DNA of 5,436 nucleotides, taken from Thermoanaerobaculia bacterium. GTDB taxonomy: Bacteria; Acidobacteriota; Thermoanaerobaculia; UBA5066. Positions within the stretch are counted from its first letter, which is position 1, and each line of letters opens with the position of its first letter. Position numbers and translations under genes: made by a program. Below, in pieces: positions 1-5,436 of the stretch. The notes under the pieces are model-generated. The model was not told where the DNA came from. It searched no databases and saw only the letters and a list, made by a program, of their open reading frames with translations. The DNA is taken from positions 1 to 5,436 of the forward strand of contig JAGOBQ010000315.1 in the NCBI GenBank assembly GCA_017999215.1, read 5' to 3'.

Positions 1-74
1 GACTTCAGCCAGGTGTAGAGAAGCCCCGCGAGACCGAACACGGGGATGACATAGACCAGAGTCTCTGCGTTCAT
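1..74 (-). CDS. hppA: Probable membrane-bound proton/sodium-translocating pyrophosphatase, N-terminal start only (cut by window edge)
   Basis: The minus strand opens with ATG at 74-72 and reads 24 codons to the window edge, beginning MNAETLVYVIPVFGLAGLLY and continuing TWLK, with the next codon starting TC (Ser). It is the beginning of a hydrophobic first membrane segment with an acidic residue just before it. The pattern 'YxIPxxGxxxLLYxxxKS' resembles the first helix of membrane pyrophosphatases, which hydrolyse pyrophosphate and pump H+ or Na+ across the cytoplasmic membrane. A GGAGG sequence precedes the ATG. It follows hemW by 136 bases, so it may have its own promoter. Codons here end in T more often than in the neighbouring genes. 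Only 24 residues are visible, so the family call rests on recognition of the N-terminus; another polytopic membrane protein is possible. Confidence 0.55.
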   Translation of the reverse strand, partial: MNAETLVYVIPVFGLAGLLYTWLK

Positions 75-77
75 GCG

Positions 78-87
78 CCTCCGCTCC
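78..87 (-). promoter_or_regulatory. Tandem Shine-Dalgarno sequence of the hppA-like gene
   Basis: On the minus strand GGAG (87-84) and GGAGG (82-78) lie 9 and 3 bases before the ATG at 74-72. The first has the more usual spacing. Together they support the choice of this ATG for the gene running off the left edge. Confidence 0.5.
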
Positions 88-193
88 GGAACGTACGAAT
101 CCGGGTCCTCTTGGTCCCGAGCCGGCCGATGGTCTCACGCCCGGCCCGGCAGGCCAAGCGGTCCGCGGGCCGCGCCGGCCGCCGTTCCGGCCC

Positions 194-206
194 CGCCTCC
201 GAGGCG
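194..206 (-). terminator. Short GC hairpin just after hemW, possible weak terminator
   Basis: Four bases after the hemW stop codon the minus strand reads CGCCTCGGAGGCG, a 5-bp stem with a 3-base loop. A second possible stem (GGCCG/CGGCC, about 176-193) follows. Neither has a T tract, so this is not a classical intrinsic terminator. The rest of the 75-210 gap is GC-rich; I found no convincing -35/-10 pair in it for the downstream gene. Confidence 0.22.
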
Positions 207-210
207 TCGT

Positions 211-1335
211 TCAGAGGAGGAGAGCGAAGACCTCGTTCGAGAGAAGCACCCCGGCGCGCGTCAGCCGGACCCGGCCCGACCCCGTCTCGAGGAGGCCGGC
301 CGCGACGGCGTCCGCGAGCCGCTCGCGGTCCGTCGCCGGCAGCGTGCCGAGCGCCGCCTCGAACGCCCCGGCCGCGACCCCGTCGGCGGTGCGGAGGCCG
401 AGCAGCACCTCTTCCCGGAGCGCCGCCTCGGCCGGGAGCCGCTCCTCGGCCACGAACGCCGTCCCCTTCTCGCGGATCGCCGCGACGTAGGCCGGGATCG
501 AACCGCCGTTCGTCCGCCGGACGGCGCCGTCGAAGGAGGCCGCGGCCACTCCGAACGCGACGACCGGCTCCCGGCGCCAGTACTTCAGGTTGTGGCGGCT
601 CTCCTCGCCGGGCCTCGCCCAGTTCGAGGTCTCGTATCGCGGGAGGCCCGCGGCGCGGCAGGCGTCGTCGACGCGCTCCCACCGCTCCGCCATCTCGTCG
701 TCCCCCGCGAAGAGCGCCGGGCTCGACTCCCTGAGCGCGACGAGGCGCGGCGCCTTCTCGATCTCGAGGAGATAGACCGAGACGTGTCCGACGCCGGCCG
801 ACAGGAGCTCCGAGAGCGCTTCCAGGAGGCTCTCTCTCGTCTGGCCCGGGATGCCGATCATCAGGTCCGCGGAGACTCGGAGGCCCAGGTCGATCGCGCG
901 GCGGACCGCGCCCCGCGCGGAGGCCGCGTCGTGCCGCCGCTCCAGCGGGACGAGCTCGGCGTCGCGGAGAGACTGGACGCCGACGGAGAGGCGGTTCACG
1001 CCCAGGCCGACGAGGGCGTAGAGGCGCTCCGGGACGAGGTCGTCCGGGTTCGCCTCGGCGGTCACCTCGGCTTCCGGCTCGATGCCCCACGCCCGCCGCA
1101 GGGTCTCGACGACCCGGTCCAGGCTCTGCGGGTCGGCGAACGACGGCGTGCCGCCTCCGAAGTAAACGGTGTCGAGCGGACCGGGGACCTCGCCGGCCCG
1201 CGCGCCGATCTCGGCCACGACGGCGTCGAAGTACTCCTGCTCCGTCGCTCGGCCCGTCACCGCCACGAAGGAGCAGTAGGCGCACCGGTGAGCGCAGTAC
1301 GGGACGTGGACGTAGGCGCCGGGCCGGACCGTCAC
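211..1335 (-). CDS. hemW: HemW-type radical SAM protein (heme chaperone / coproporphyrinogen III oxidase-like)
   Basis: A 374-residue protein of normal HemW length. The radical-SAM cluster motif is C14-x3-C18-x2-C21 followed by S-F, the HemW form rather than the CxxxCxxCxC of true HemN. Further family marks are YFGGGTPS (58-65), EANPDDL (94-100), GVNRLSVGVQSL (112-123), DLMIGIPGQT (157-166), YETSNWA (234-240) and HNLKYW (248-253). HemW proteins bind a 4Fe-4S cluster and SAM and, where studied, bind heme and deliver it to respiratory enzymes; many are misannotated as coproporphyrinogen oxidases. The start is GTG at 1335, sharing GTGA with the ribE stop; there is no clear Shine-Dalgarno, so translation probably depends on ribE. 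The open frame continues far upstream through ribE and ribD, but that part is arginine-rich shadow sequence. The usual 'GxGAHS' stretch after HNxxYW reads AFGVAAAS, without the His. Family call is firm; the exact activity is inferred. Confidence 0.93.
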   Translation of the reverse strand: MTVRPGAYVHVPYCAHRCAYCSFVAVTGRATEQEYFDAVVAEIGARAGEVPGPLDTVYFGGGTPSFADPQSLDRVVETLRRAWGIEPEAEVTAEANPDDLVPERLYALVGLGVNRLSVGVQSLRDAELVPLERRHDAASARGAVRRAIDLGLRVSADLMIGIPGQTRESLLEALSELLSAGVGHVSVYLLEIEKAPRLVALRESSPALFAGDDEMAERWERVDDACRAAGLPRYETSNWARPGEESRHNLKYWRREPVVAFGVAAASFDGAVRRTNGGSIPAYVAAIREKGTAFVAEERLPAEAALREEVLLGLRTADGVAAGAFEAALGTLPATDRERLADAVAAGLLETGSGRVRLTRAGVLLSNEVFALLL

Positions 1336-1973
1336 GAGCCGAGGAGCGCCCGGAGCCGGTCGTCCGCCGAGGCCGCCGGGACGACGCGCCCGAGCAGCCG
1401 CTCCACGTACTTCGCGAGGACGTCCGCCTCGACGTTCAGGAGGTCGCCGGGCCGGCGTCGGCCGAGCGTCGTCGCGCGGAACGTCTCCGGTATGACGGCG
1501 ACGGTCAGCTCCTCCTCCGTGAGGGAGGCGACCGTCAGGGAAACCCCGTCGAGCGCGATGGACCCTTTCTCGACGACGTAGCGCGCGAAGGAGGGATCGA
1601 GCCGGACGCCGAGGGTCCAGAAGTCGCCGCTCCGCTCGAGCTTCGTGACGGGAGTCGTCGCGTCGACGTGCCCCTGGACGACGTGCCCTCCCATCCGGCC
1701 GCCGGCCGGGAGGGCCCGTTCGAGGTTCACCTCGTCGCCCGGGCGAAGCGCGCCGAGCGTCGACCGCTCGAGCGTCTCGGCGGAGACGTCGAATCGAAGG
1801 AGCCCGCCCTCGGCGCCGGGAACGGCCGTGAGGCAGACGCCGGAGACGGAGACGCTCTCCCCGCGGACGACGTCTCCGAAGGACGCGGGCTTCTCGACGT
1901 CCAGCAGGGCGCCGCCCGCTCTCCTCCCGACGGCTCGGACCTTCGCGGCGGCTTCGACGAGTCCCGTGAACAC
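1332..1973 (-). CDS. ribE: Riboflavin synthase, alpha chain
   Basis: A 213-residue protein with the two tandem lumazine-binding barrels typical of riboflavin synthase, which converts two 6,7-dimethyl-8-ribityllumazine molecules into riboflavin and a pyrimidinedione in the cytosol. It starts with the signature MFTGLVE. Barrel 1 (about 1-97) carries SVSGVCLTAV with Cys47; barrel 2 (about 98-195) begins GGHVVQGHVD (95-104, His102) and has the matching LDGVSLTV (141-148) and IPETFRATTLG (161-171). The C-terminal helix follows (VLAKYVERLL). The start is GTG at 1973, supported by the conserved N-terminus and by an AGGA seven bases upstream. ribD ends 9 bases before it and hemW overlaps its stop by 4 bases. 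Length and motifs are normal and I see nothing damaged. ribC is the name used for this gene in E. coli. Confidence 0.96.
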   Translation of the reverse strand: MFTGLVEAAAKVRAVGRRAGGALLDVEKPASFGDVVRGESVSVSGVCLTAVPGAEGGLLRFDVSAETLERSTLGALRPGDEVNLERALPAGGRMGGHVVQGHVDATTPVTKLERSGDFWTLGVRLDPSFARYVVEKGSIALDGVSLTVASLTEEELTVAVIPETFRATTLGRRRPGDLLNVEADVLAKYVERLLGRVVPAASADDRLRALLGS

Positions 1974-1980
1974 GAGCCGA

Positions 1981-1984
1981 TCCT
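1981..1984 (-). promoter_or_regulatory. Shine-Dalgarno of ribE overlapping the ribD stop
   Basis: The minus strand reads TAGGA across the ribD stop codon TAG (1985-1983), giving AGGA seven bases before the ribE GTG start. Ribosomes ending ribD would therefore sit on the ribE initiation site, which supports coupling and the GTG start choice. Confidence 0.5.
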
Positions 1985-3101
1985 ACGCCGCCGGACGGCC
2001 GACGCGCCCGGTCACGCGGAAGCCGTCGCCGAGCGGCTCGACCTCGAGGTGCGAGAGCCGCGGAGCGCTCGAAAGGCTCGGGAACCCCGTGCCCGCGACG
2101 GCCGACGGCGCCTCCCGCCCGCCGAGAAGGAGCGGCGCGTAGTAGCCGGTGACGCGGTCGACGAGTCCCGCCTCGAGAAAGGCGAACGCCGTCTCGCCGC
2201 CTCCCTCGAGGAGGAGCGAACGCGCCTCCTCGCCGCCGAGCCGGGCGAGGAGCGCGGCGAGGTCGACCCGACCCGGAACGGGCGACGGAAGCGAGAAGAC
2301 CCGGACGCCGGCGTCGCGGAACGGCACGAGGCGCGGGTCGCTCTCGGGCACGGCGGTGGCGAGCCAGGCCTCGCCCGGAACGTGGGACGAGAAGACCCTC
2401 CTGTCGATCGTGACCCGGAGCCGGCCGTCGACGACGACCCGCCGGTGCGGCACGACGGAGCGGTTCAGGCCCGCCCGGCGCGTCAGCGCGGGATCGTCCG
2501 CCAGGACGGTCCCCGCCCCGACGAGGATGGCGTCGCACTCTTCCCGGAGCCGCATCCCGTCGGCGCGCGCTTCCTCGCACGTCACCCAGCGGCTCCTCCC
2601 GGAGACCGTCGCGATCTTCCCGTCGAGCGACGCTCCCCACTTCAGGTGGACGTACGGCCGGCCGTTCCTCGCGGCCGTCAGGAACGGCTCGTTGAGCCGC
2701 TCGGCACGCTCGGCGAAGGCGCCCGTCTCGGTCGCGATTCCGCCGGCGCGGAGCCGCTCGCGCCCCTTCCCCGCCGTCCGCGGGTCGGGGTCGAGGACGG
2801 AGAAGACGACCCGGGAGACGCCGGCCGCGACGAGGGCGTCGGCGCAGGGCGGCGTCCGCCCGTGGTGGGCGCACGGCTCGAGGTTCACGACGACGGTCGC
2901 GCCGCGCGCCCGGCTCCCCGCCTCGGCGAGAGCGACGGCCTCCGCGTGCGGGCTCCCGGCCCGTTCGTGCCACCCCTCGCCGACGACCGCGCCGGCGCCG
3001 TCGACGACGACGGCGCCGACCCGCGGGTTCGGCGAGGTGGAATAGCGCCCCTTCTCGGCGAGCTCGAAGACCCTCTCGAAGGCGGCGGCCAGGTCAGTCA
3101 T
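1983..3101 (-). CDS. ribD: Bifunctional pyrimidine deaminase / reductase of riboflavin synthesis
   Basis: A 372-residue protein of standard RibD length. RibD deaminates 2,5-diamino-6-(5-phosphoribosylamino)pyrimidinone and then reduces the ribosyl side chain with NADPH, the second and third steps from GTP. The N-terminal deaminase (about 1-145) has TSPNPRVGAVVV (22-33), the zinc and proton-relay motif PHAEA (His52, Glu54) and EPCAHHGRTPPC (Cys77, Cys86), and VLDPDPRTAGKG (102-113). The C-terminal reductase (about 148-370) has KWGASLDGKIA (154-164), SGRSRWVT (167-174), CDAILVGAGTVLADDPALT (189-207) and LLLEGGGE (296-303). All expected catalytic residues are present. The ATG at 3101 overlaps the end of ftsY by 8 bases and has no clear Shine-Dalgarno, so it is probably coupled to ftsY; alignment of the zinc His near residue 50 agrees with this start. 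ribE follows at 9 bases. No space exists for an FMN riboswitch directly upstream. Confidence 0.96.
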   Translation of the reverse strand: MTDLAAAFERVFELAEKGRYSTSPNPRVGAVVVDGAGAVVGEGWHERAGSPHAEAVALAEAGSRARGATVVVNLEPCAHHGRTPPCADALVAAGVSRVVFSVLDPDPRTAGKGRERLRAGGIATETGAFAERAERLNEPFLTAARNGRPYVHLKWGASLDGKIATVSGRSRWVTCEEARADGMRLREECDAILVGAGTVLADDPALTRRAGLNRSVVPHRRVVVDGRLRVTIDRRVFSSHVPGEAWLATAVPESDPRLVPFRDAGVRVFSLPSPVPGRVDLAALLARLGGEEARSLLLEGGGETAFAFLEAGLVDRVTGYYAPLLLGGREAPSAVAGTGFPSLSSAPRLSHLEVEPLGDGFRVTGRVGRPAA

Positions 3102-4029
3102 CGATCAGCGCGGCGGCGAAGCCGGCCGGGTCGAAGTCGAGGAGGTCGTCGGCCGTCTCGCCAACGCCGACGTACCGCACCGGGAGGTTCAGCTCGCGGA
3201 CGATGGCGAGGATGACGCCCCCCTTCGCGGTCCCGTCCATCTTCGTCAGGACGAGGCCGGTGACGCCCGCGGCCTTCAGGAACTCGCGGGCCTGGGCGAG
3301 GCCGTTCATCCCGGTCACCGCGTCGAGGACGAGGAGGACCTCGTGCGGCGCGCCGGGAATCTCCCGCCCGGCGATCCGCCGGATCTTGGAGAGCTCCTCC
3401 ATCAGGTTGTGCTTCGTGTGGAGGCGGCCCGCCGTGTCGACCAGGAGGAGGTCGGCCCCGAGCGCCTTCGCCGCGGCGCATGCGTCGAAGACGACGGCGG
3501 CCGGGTCGGCGCCCGGGCGGTGCTTCACGAGCGGGATGCCGATCCGTCCGGCCCAGACCTCGAGCTGGTCGATCGCGGCCGCCCGGAACGTGTCGGCGGC
3601 GGCGAGGACCGGGCGCCCCCCGGCCGCGGCGGCGCGTGCGGCCAGCTTCGCCGCCGTCGTCGTCTTTCCCGTCCCGTTGACCCCGACCATCAGGACGACG
3701 CGCGGCATCCCCGGAGGGACCGCGGCGGACGCCGGCCCCTCCACCGAGAGCCGCCGCTCGATCTCGGCCTTCAGGACGCGGCGGACGACGTCGGCCTCCC
3801 CCGCGTCGCGCCTCCCCGCCTCGACCCGGACCGCCTCGACGAGCTCGGCCGCGGTCGCCGGCCCGACGTCCGCCGCGAGCAGCGCCTCCTCGAGCGCCTC
3901 GAGGGCCTTCGGATCGGGCGAGAAGCGGGCCTTGATCGCGTCGCCGACGCGCGCGACCAGCTCCGTGTGGGTCATGAAGAGCCCGCGCTTCAGGCGGGCC
4001 ATCAGCGACGGGCGAGCTCCCTCGGCCAC
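3094..4029 (-). CDS. ftsY: Signal recognition particle receptor FtsY
   Basis: A 311-residue SRP-type GTPase. FtsY docks ribosome-SRP complexes at the cytoplasmic membrane so that membrane proteins are inserted co-translationally. The helical N domain (about 10-95) carries LEEALLAADVG (46-56), the family ALLxADV motif. The G domain has the P-loop GVNGTGKTTTAAKLA (116-130), DTFRAAAIDQLEVW (146-159), DTAGRLHTKHNLMEEL (198-213), TKMDGTAKGG (262-271) and the FtsY-type ending RYVGVGETADDLLDFD (285-300). FtsY rather than Ffh is shown by this ending and by the absence of a methionine-rich M domain. The acidic A domain of E. coli FtsY is missing; only about 20 residues precede the N domain, with a basic amphipathic MARLKRGL at 10-17 that could bind membrane. 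The start is GTG at 4029 with AGGGGA 7 bases upstream; an ATG at codon 10 is an alternative. DAVTGMNG (236-243) has Met where family members usually have Gln. It sits 14 bases after the Roadblock gene and overlaps ribD. Confidence 0.96.
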   Translation of the reverse strand: MAEGARPSLMARLKRGLFMTHTELVARVGDAIKARFSPDPKALEALEEALLAADVGPATAAELVEAVRVEAGRRDAGEADVVRRVLKAEIERRLSVEGPASAAVPPGMPRVVLMVGVNGTGKTTTAAKLAARAAAAGGRPVLAAADTFRAAAIDQLEVWAGRIGIPLVKHRPGADPAAVVFDACAAAKALGADLLLVDTAGRLHTKHNLMEELSKIRRIAGREIPGAPHEVLLVLDAVTGMNGLAQAREFLKAAGVTGLVLTKMDGTAKGGVILAIVRELNLPVRYVGVGETADDLLDFDPAGFAAALIDD

Positions 4030-4036
4030 GGCTCCG

Positions 4037-4042
4037 TCCCCT
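4037..4042 (-). promoter_or_regulatory. Shine-Dalgarno of ftsY
   Basis: AGGGGA on the minus strand begins one base after the Roadblock stop codon (4046-4044) and lies 7 bases before the GTG at 4029. This favours the GTG start over the in-frame ATG at 4002, whose nearest GGAG is about 14 bases away. Confidence 0.5.
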
Positions 4043-4043
4043 C

Positions 4044-4394
4044 TCAGCCGATCTCGGCCGCGAGCCGCGCCCGGGCGGCGGCGAGGTACGGACGCGCGAC
4101 GGACGGGACGCCGTCCCTCCCGAAGAGGGCGAGGACGAAGTAGCCGTCCCGGACCGCCGTCGCGAGCACCCGCCCCGCGTCGAAGTCGAAGTCGACCTCG
4201 GTGACCTCGCCCAGCCCCCCGCCCATGGCGGCCCGCGCGAGCTCCGTCGTCCAGACGGACTGGTAGGCGCCGATCGTCTCGAGCAGCGCGTGGTCGCCGA
4301 GAGAGGCGATGGCCTCCCCCTGCGGATCGAGGAACGCGACGGCCTGCGCGCCGGGCGCGGCGAGGACCGGACGGAGGACGTCTTCGAAGCTCAT
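4044..4394 (-). CDS. Roadblock/LC7 domain protein
   Basis: A 116-residue protein that is essentially one Roadblock/LC7 domain. The usual layout is visible: an amphipathic helix (SFEDVLRPVLAAPG, 2-15), the first strand pair AVAFLDPQGEAIASLG (18-33), a long helix with ALLETIGAYQSVWTTELARAA (36-56), then strands TEVDFDFDAGRVLATAVRDG (65-84) and YFVLALFG (85-92), and a last helix PYLAAARARLAAEIG (102-116). It has no signal peptide or membrane segment, so it should be cytosolic. Bacterial members such as MglB act on Ras-like GTPases or serve as dimeric scaffolds. The ATG at 4394 overlaps the TPR lipoprotein stop as ATGA, with AGGGA just upstream; a longer reading frame exists but its upstream part is arginine-rich shadow of the TPR gene. 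ftsY starts 14 bases downstream. The fold is assigned with fair confidence; the partner GTPase is unknown and no MglA-like gene is in the window. Confidence 0.8.
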   Translation of the reverse strand: MSFEDVLRPVLAAPGAQAVAFLDPQGEAIASLGDHALLETIGAYQSVWTTELARAAMGGGLGEVTEVDFDFDAGRVLATAVRDGYFVLALFGRDGVPSVARPYLAAARARLAAEIG

Positions 4395-5185
4395 CGTTCC
4401 CTGCCTGCCGCTCCCGGCTCGCCGCCGAGGAAGCGGCGCGCCTTTCTCGCCTCGTCGCTCTCCGGCGCGGACTGGACCGTCCGCTCCATGTAGCGGACGG
4501 CGAGGTCCCGCCGGTCGGTCGTCAGGAGGCAGAGGGCGGCGTTGTAGTTCGCGACCGGGTCGTTCCCGTCCTCGCGAAGGAAGAGGAGGAAGTCCTCCAG
4601 CGCTCCCCGGAAGTCCTCGAGCTTCATCCTCGCGAGACCCCGCTCGCGCGCGGCGTTGAGGTAGCCCGGGTCGTCGGCGAGGACGGTCGTCAGCTCGCGC
4701 TCCGCGTCGGCCCAGCGGAGCTGCCGGGCGCGCAGCAGGCCGAGGTTGAAGCGCGCCTTGACGTGCTCGGACGTGCGCGACCCGGCCAGGACCTCGTTGA
4801 AGTCCTTCTCGGCGTCCTCGAGCCGGCCCGCCTCCATCGCCGCGACGCCCCGGTTGTTCTTCGCCTCGACGAGGTTCTCGTCCAGCTCGAGCGCCTCCGC
4901 GAAGAGCTTCGTCGCGTTCTTGTGGTCCTTCCGGTAGAGGTACGCCAGGCCGAGCGCGTTCGCGACCTCGGCGCTCCGCGGGTAGGCGGCCCGGGCCGAG
5001 CCGAGCTGCTGGATCGCTTCGTCGACGCGTCCCTCGCGAAGCAGGGCGAGCCCCTGGCGGTAGTCGACGAGGTCGGCGACGGCCGGGCTCGGCTCCGGGA
5101 GCTTCTTCGCGGCGTCGAGGGTGCTCTGACACCCGTTCAGGAGGAGGAGAGCGGCGAGCGCCGCGACGGCGCGGGGAACCCTCAC
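4391..5185 (-). CDS. TPR-repeat lipoprotein
   Basis: A 264-residue protein with a lipoprotein signal peptide: basic MRVPR, a hydrophobic AVAALAALLLL, and the lipobox LLNGC with Cys19 as the predicted lipidated residue. The mature part is almost wholly tetratricopeptide repeats of about 34 residues, roughly at 40-73, 74-107, 108-141, 142-175, 176-209 and 210-243, seen for example in ANALGLAYLYRKDHKNATKL (75-94) and NNRGVAAMEAGRLEDAEKDF (110-129). It should sit in the periplasm on a membrane and act as a protein-binding scaffold. Size and architecture recall PilF/Tgl-type pilotins that help assemble the type IV pilus secretin, but TPR lipoproteins are diverse and I cannot assign that role from sequence. 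The start is GTG at 5185, overlapping the HD-GYP stop (GTGA), with GGAGG 4 bases upstream. The stop overlaps the Roadblock start. The tail after residue 250 is short and charged. Confidence 0.88.
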   Translation of the reverse strand: MRVPRAVAALAALLLLNGCQSTLDAAKKLPEPSPAVADLVDYRQGLALLREGRVDEAIQQLGSARAAYPRSAEVANALGLAYLYRKDHKNATKLFAEALELDENLVEAKNNRGVAAMEAGRLEDAEKDFNEVLAGSRTSEHVKARFNLGLLRARQLRWADAERELTTVLADDPGYLNAARERGLARMKLEDFRGALEDFLLFLREDGNDPVANYNAALCLLTTDRRDLAVRYMERTVQSAPESDEARKARRFLGGEPGAAGRER

Positions 5186-5436
5186 GACGCCTCCGCCGTC
5201 CGGGCCGCCTCGCCGATCACCTCGAGGTCGTTCTTCAGGAGGGCCTCCTCGAGCGCCTCGATGACGCTGGTGTCGTAACGGGTGCCGGCGAACGTCTTGA
5301 TGCGGGAGACCACGTAGTCGCTCCTCATCGCCTTCTGGTAGGGGCGGGTCGTCGTCATCGCGTCGAACGTGTCGGCCACCGAGATGATCCTCGCGAGCAT
5401 CGGGATCTCCTCTCCCCTCAGCCCGTCCGGATACCC
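5182..5436 (-). CDS. HD-GYP domain protein, C-terminal part (5' end outside window)
   Basis: The last 84 residues of a gene that enters from the right edge. The first visible residues are GYPDGLRGEEIP, the hallmark GYP segment of HD-GYP domains, followed without a break by MLARIISVADTFDAMTTTRP, then YQKAM and AGTRYDTSVIEAL. The open frame runs to the edge, so the internal ATG at 5400 is not the start. HD-GYP proteins are metal-dependent phosphodiesterases that usually linearise and degrade cyclic di-GMP, often as the output of a sensor or response regulator. The HD metal ligands lie upstream and cannot be checked, nor can any sensor domain. The C-terminal tail (ALLKNDLEVIGEAARTAEAS) is short, so no further domain follows. 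Its stop shares GTGA with the TPR lipoprotein start, pointing to a common transcript. Confidence 0.88.
   Translation of the reverse strand, partial: GYPDGLRGEEIPMLARIISVADTFDAMTTTRPYQKAMRSDYVVSRIKTFAGTRYDTSVIEALEEALLKNDLEVIGEAARTAEAS
5190..5194 (-). promoter_or_regulatory. Shine-Dalgarno of the TPR lipoprotein
   Basis: GGAGG on the minus strand lies 4 bases before the GTG at 5185-5183 and inside the end of the HD-GYP gene. It decides for this GTG, which also gives a proper lipoprotein signal peptide. Confidence 0.5.

Noticed and set aside
75..210. CRISPR, tRNA, small RNA or attachment site in the only intergenic gap
   Set aside because: There are no spaced repeats, no cloverleaf and no flanking direct repeats; only short GC stems of the kind expected by chance at this base composition.
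73..1581. Long open frame on the plus strand (502 codons) opposite hemW
   Set aside because: Same pattern: antisense to a firm radical-SAM gene, composition dominated by Arg, Ala, Glu and Asp, no motif, and its start overlaps the N-terminus of the hppA-like gene.
1336..2973. Upstream continuation of the hemW reading frame, giving a possible 920-residue fusion protein on the minus strand
   Set aside because: The extra part is arginine, glycine and proline-rich low-complexity sequence that lies across the well-supported ribE and ribD genes. It shows no domain, and hemW has a proper start at 1335 coupled to the ribE stop.
1668..3215. Long open frame on the plus strand (515 codons) opposite ribD and ribE
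   Set aside because: It is antisense to ribD, ribE and the end of ftsY, has biased charged composition and no recognisable motif. Long open antisense frames are expected in DNA this GC-rich.
3884..3902. A 19-base identity with 5243-5261
   Set aside because: Both copies code for the common helix sequence EALEEA in ftsY and the HD-GYP gene with the same preferred codons. This is best explained by chance and codon bias, not a mobile or regulatory repeat.
4395..5132. Upstream continuation of the Roadblock reading frame
   Set aside because: It overlaps the TPR lipoprotein in another frame and is arginine-rich without a domain; the Roadblock domain begins exactly at the ATG at 4394.

Overview
The window is very GC-rich bacterial DNA, and every gene I can support lies on the minus strand. 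In transcription order, from the right end to the left, they are: the C-terminal end of an HD-GYP domain protein, a TPR-repeat lipoprotein, a small Roadblock/LC7 protein, ftsY (SRP receptor GTPase), ribD, ribE (riboflavin synthase alpha chain), hemW (radical-SAM protein) and, after a 136-base gap, the first 24 codons of a probable membrane-bound pyrophosphatase (hppA). GTG starts are frequent (TPR protein, ftsY, ribE, hemW). A lipobox-bearing lipoprotein, an HD-GYP protein and a probable ion-pumping pyrophosphatase next to a Roadblock protein suggest a high-GC Gram-negative lineage such as Acidobacteriota or Myxococcota. That is inference only; no taxonomic marker is present.

Right part (about 4044-5436): the HD-GYP, TPR lipoprotein and Roadblock genes are joined by 4-base stop/start overlaps (GTGA and ATGA), so they look translationally coupled. 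HD-GYP proteins usually degrade cyclic di-GMP, Roadblock proteins usually regulate small GTPases or act as scaffolds, and TPR lipoproteins are envelope assembly factors. Together they could form a signalling or surface-machinery module, but no small Ras-like GTPase is visible here.

Middle part (about 1332-4029): ftsY starts 14 bases after the Roadblock gene and overlaps ribD by 8 bases. ribD is followed 9 bases later by ribE. The two rib genes encode the deaminase/reductase steps and the last step of riboflavin synthesis. ribBA and ribH are not in the window, and there is no leader large enough for an FMN riboswitch in front of ribD.

Left part (1-1335): hemW overlaps the end of ribE by 4 bases (GTGA) and closes the probable seven-gene operon. 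The 136-base stretch from 75 to 210 holds a few GC-rich hairpins but no convincing promoter, and then the probable pyrophosphatase gene begins with a good ribosome binding site. Most of the window is ordinary housekeeping content. The parts most worth a second look are the coupled HD-GYP/TPR/Roadblock trio and its direct attachment to an ftsY that lacks the acidic N-terminal domain.
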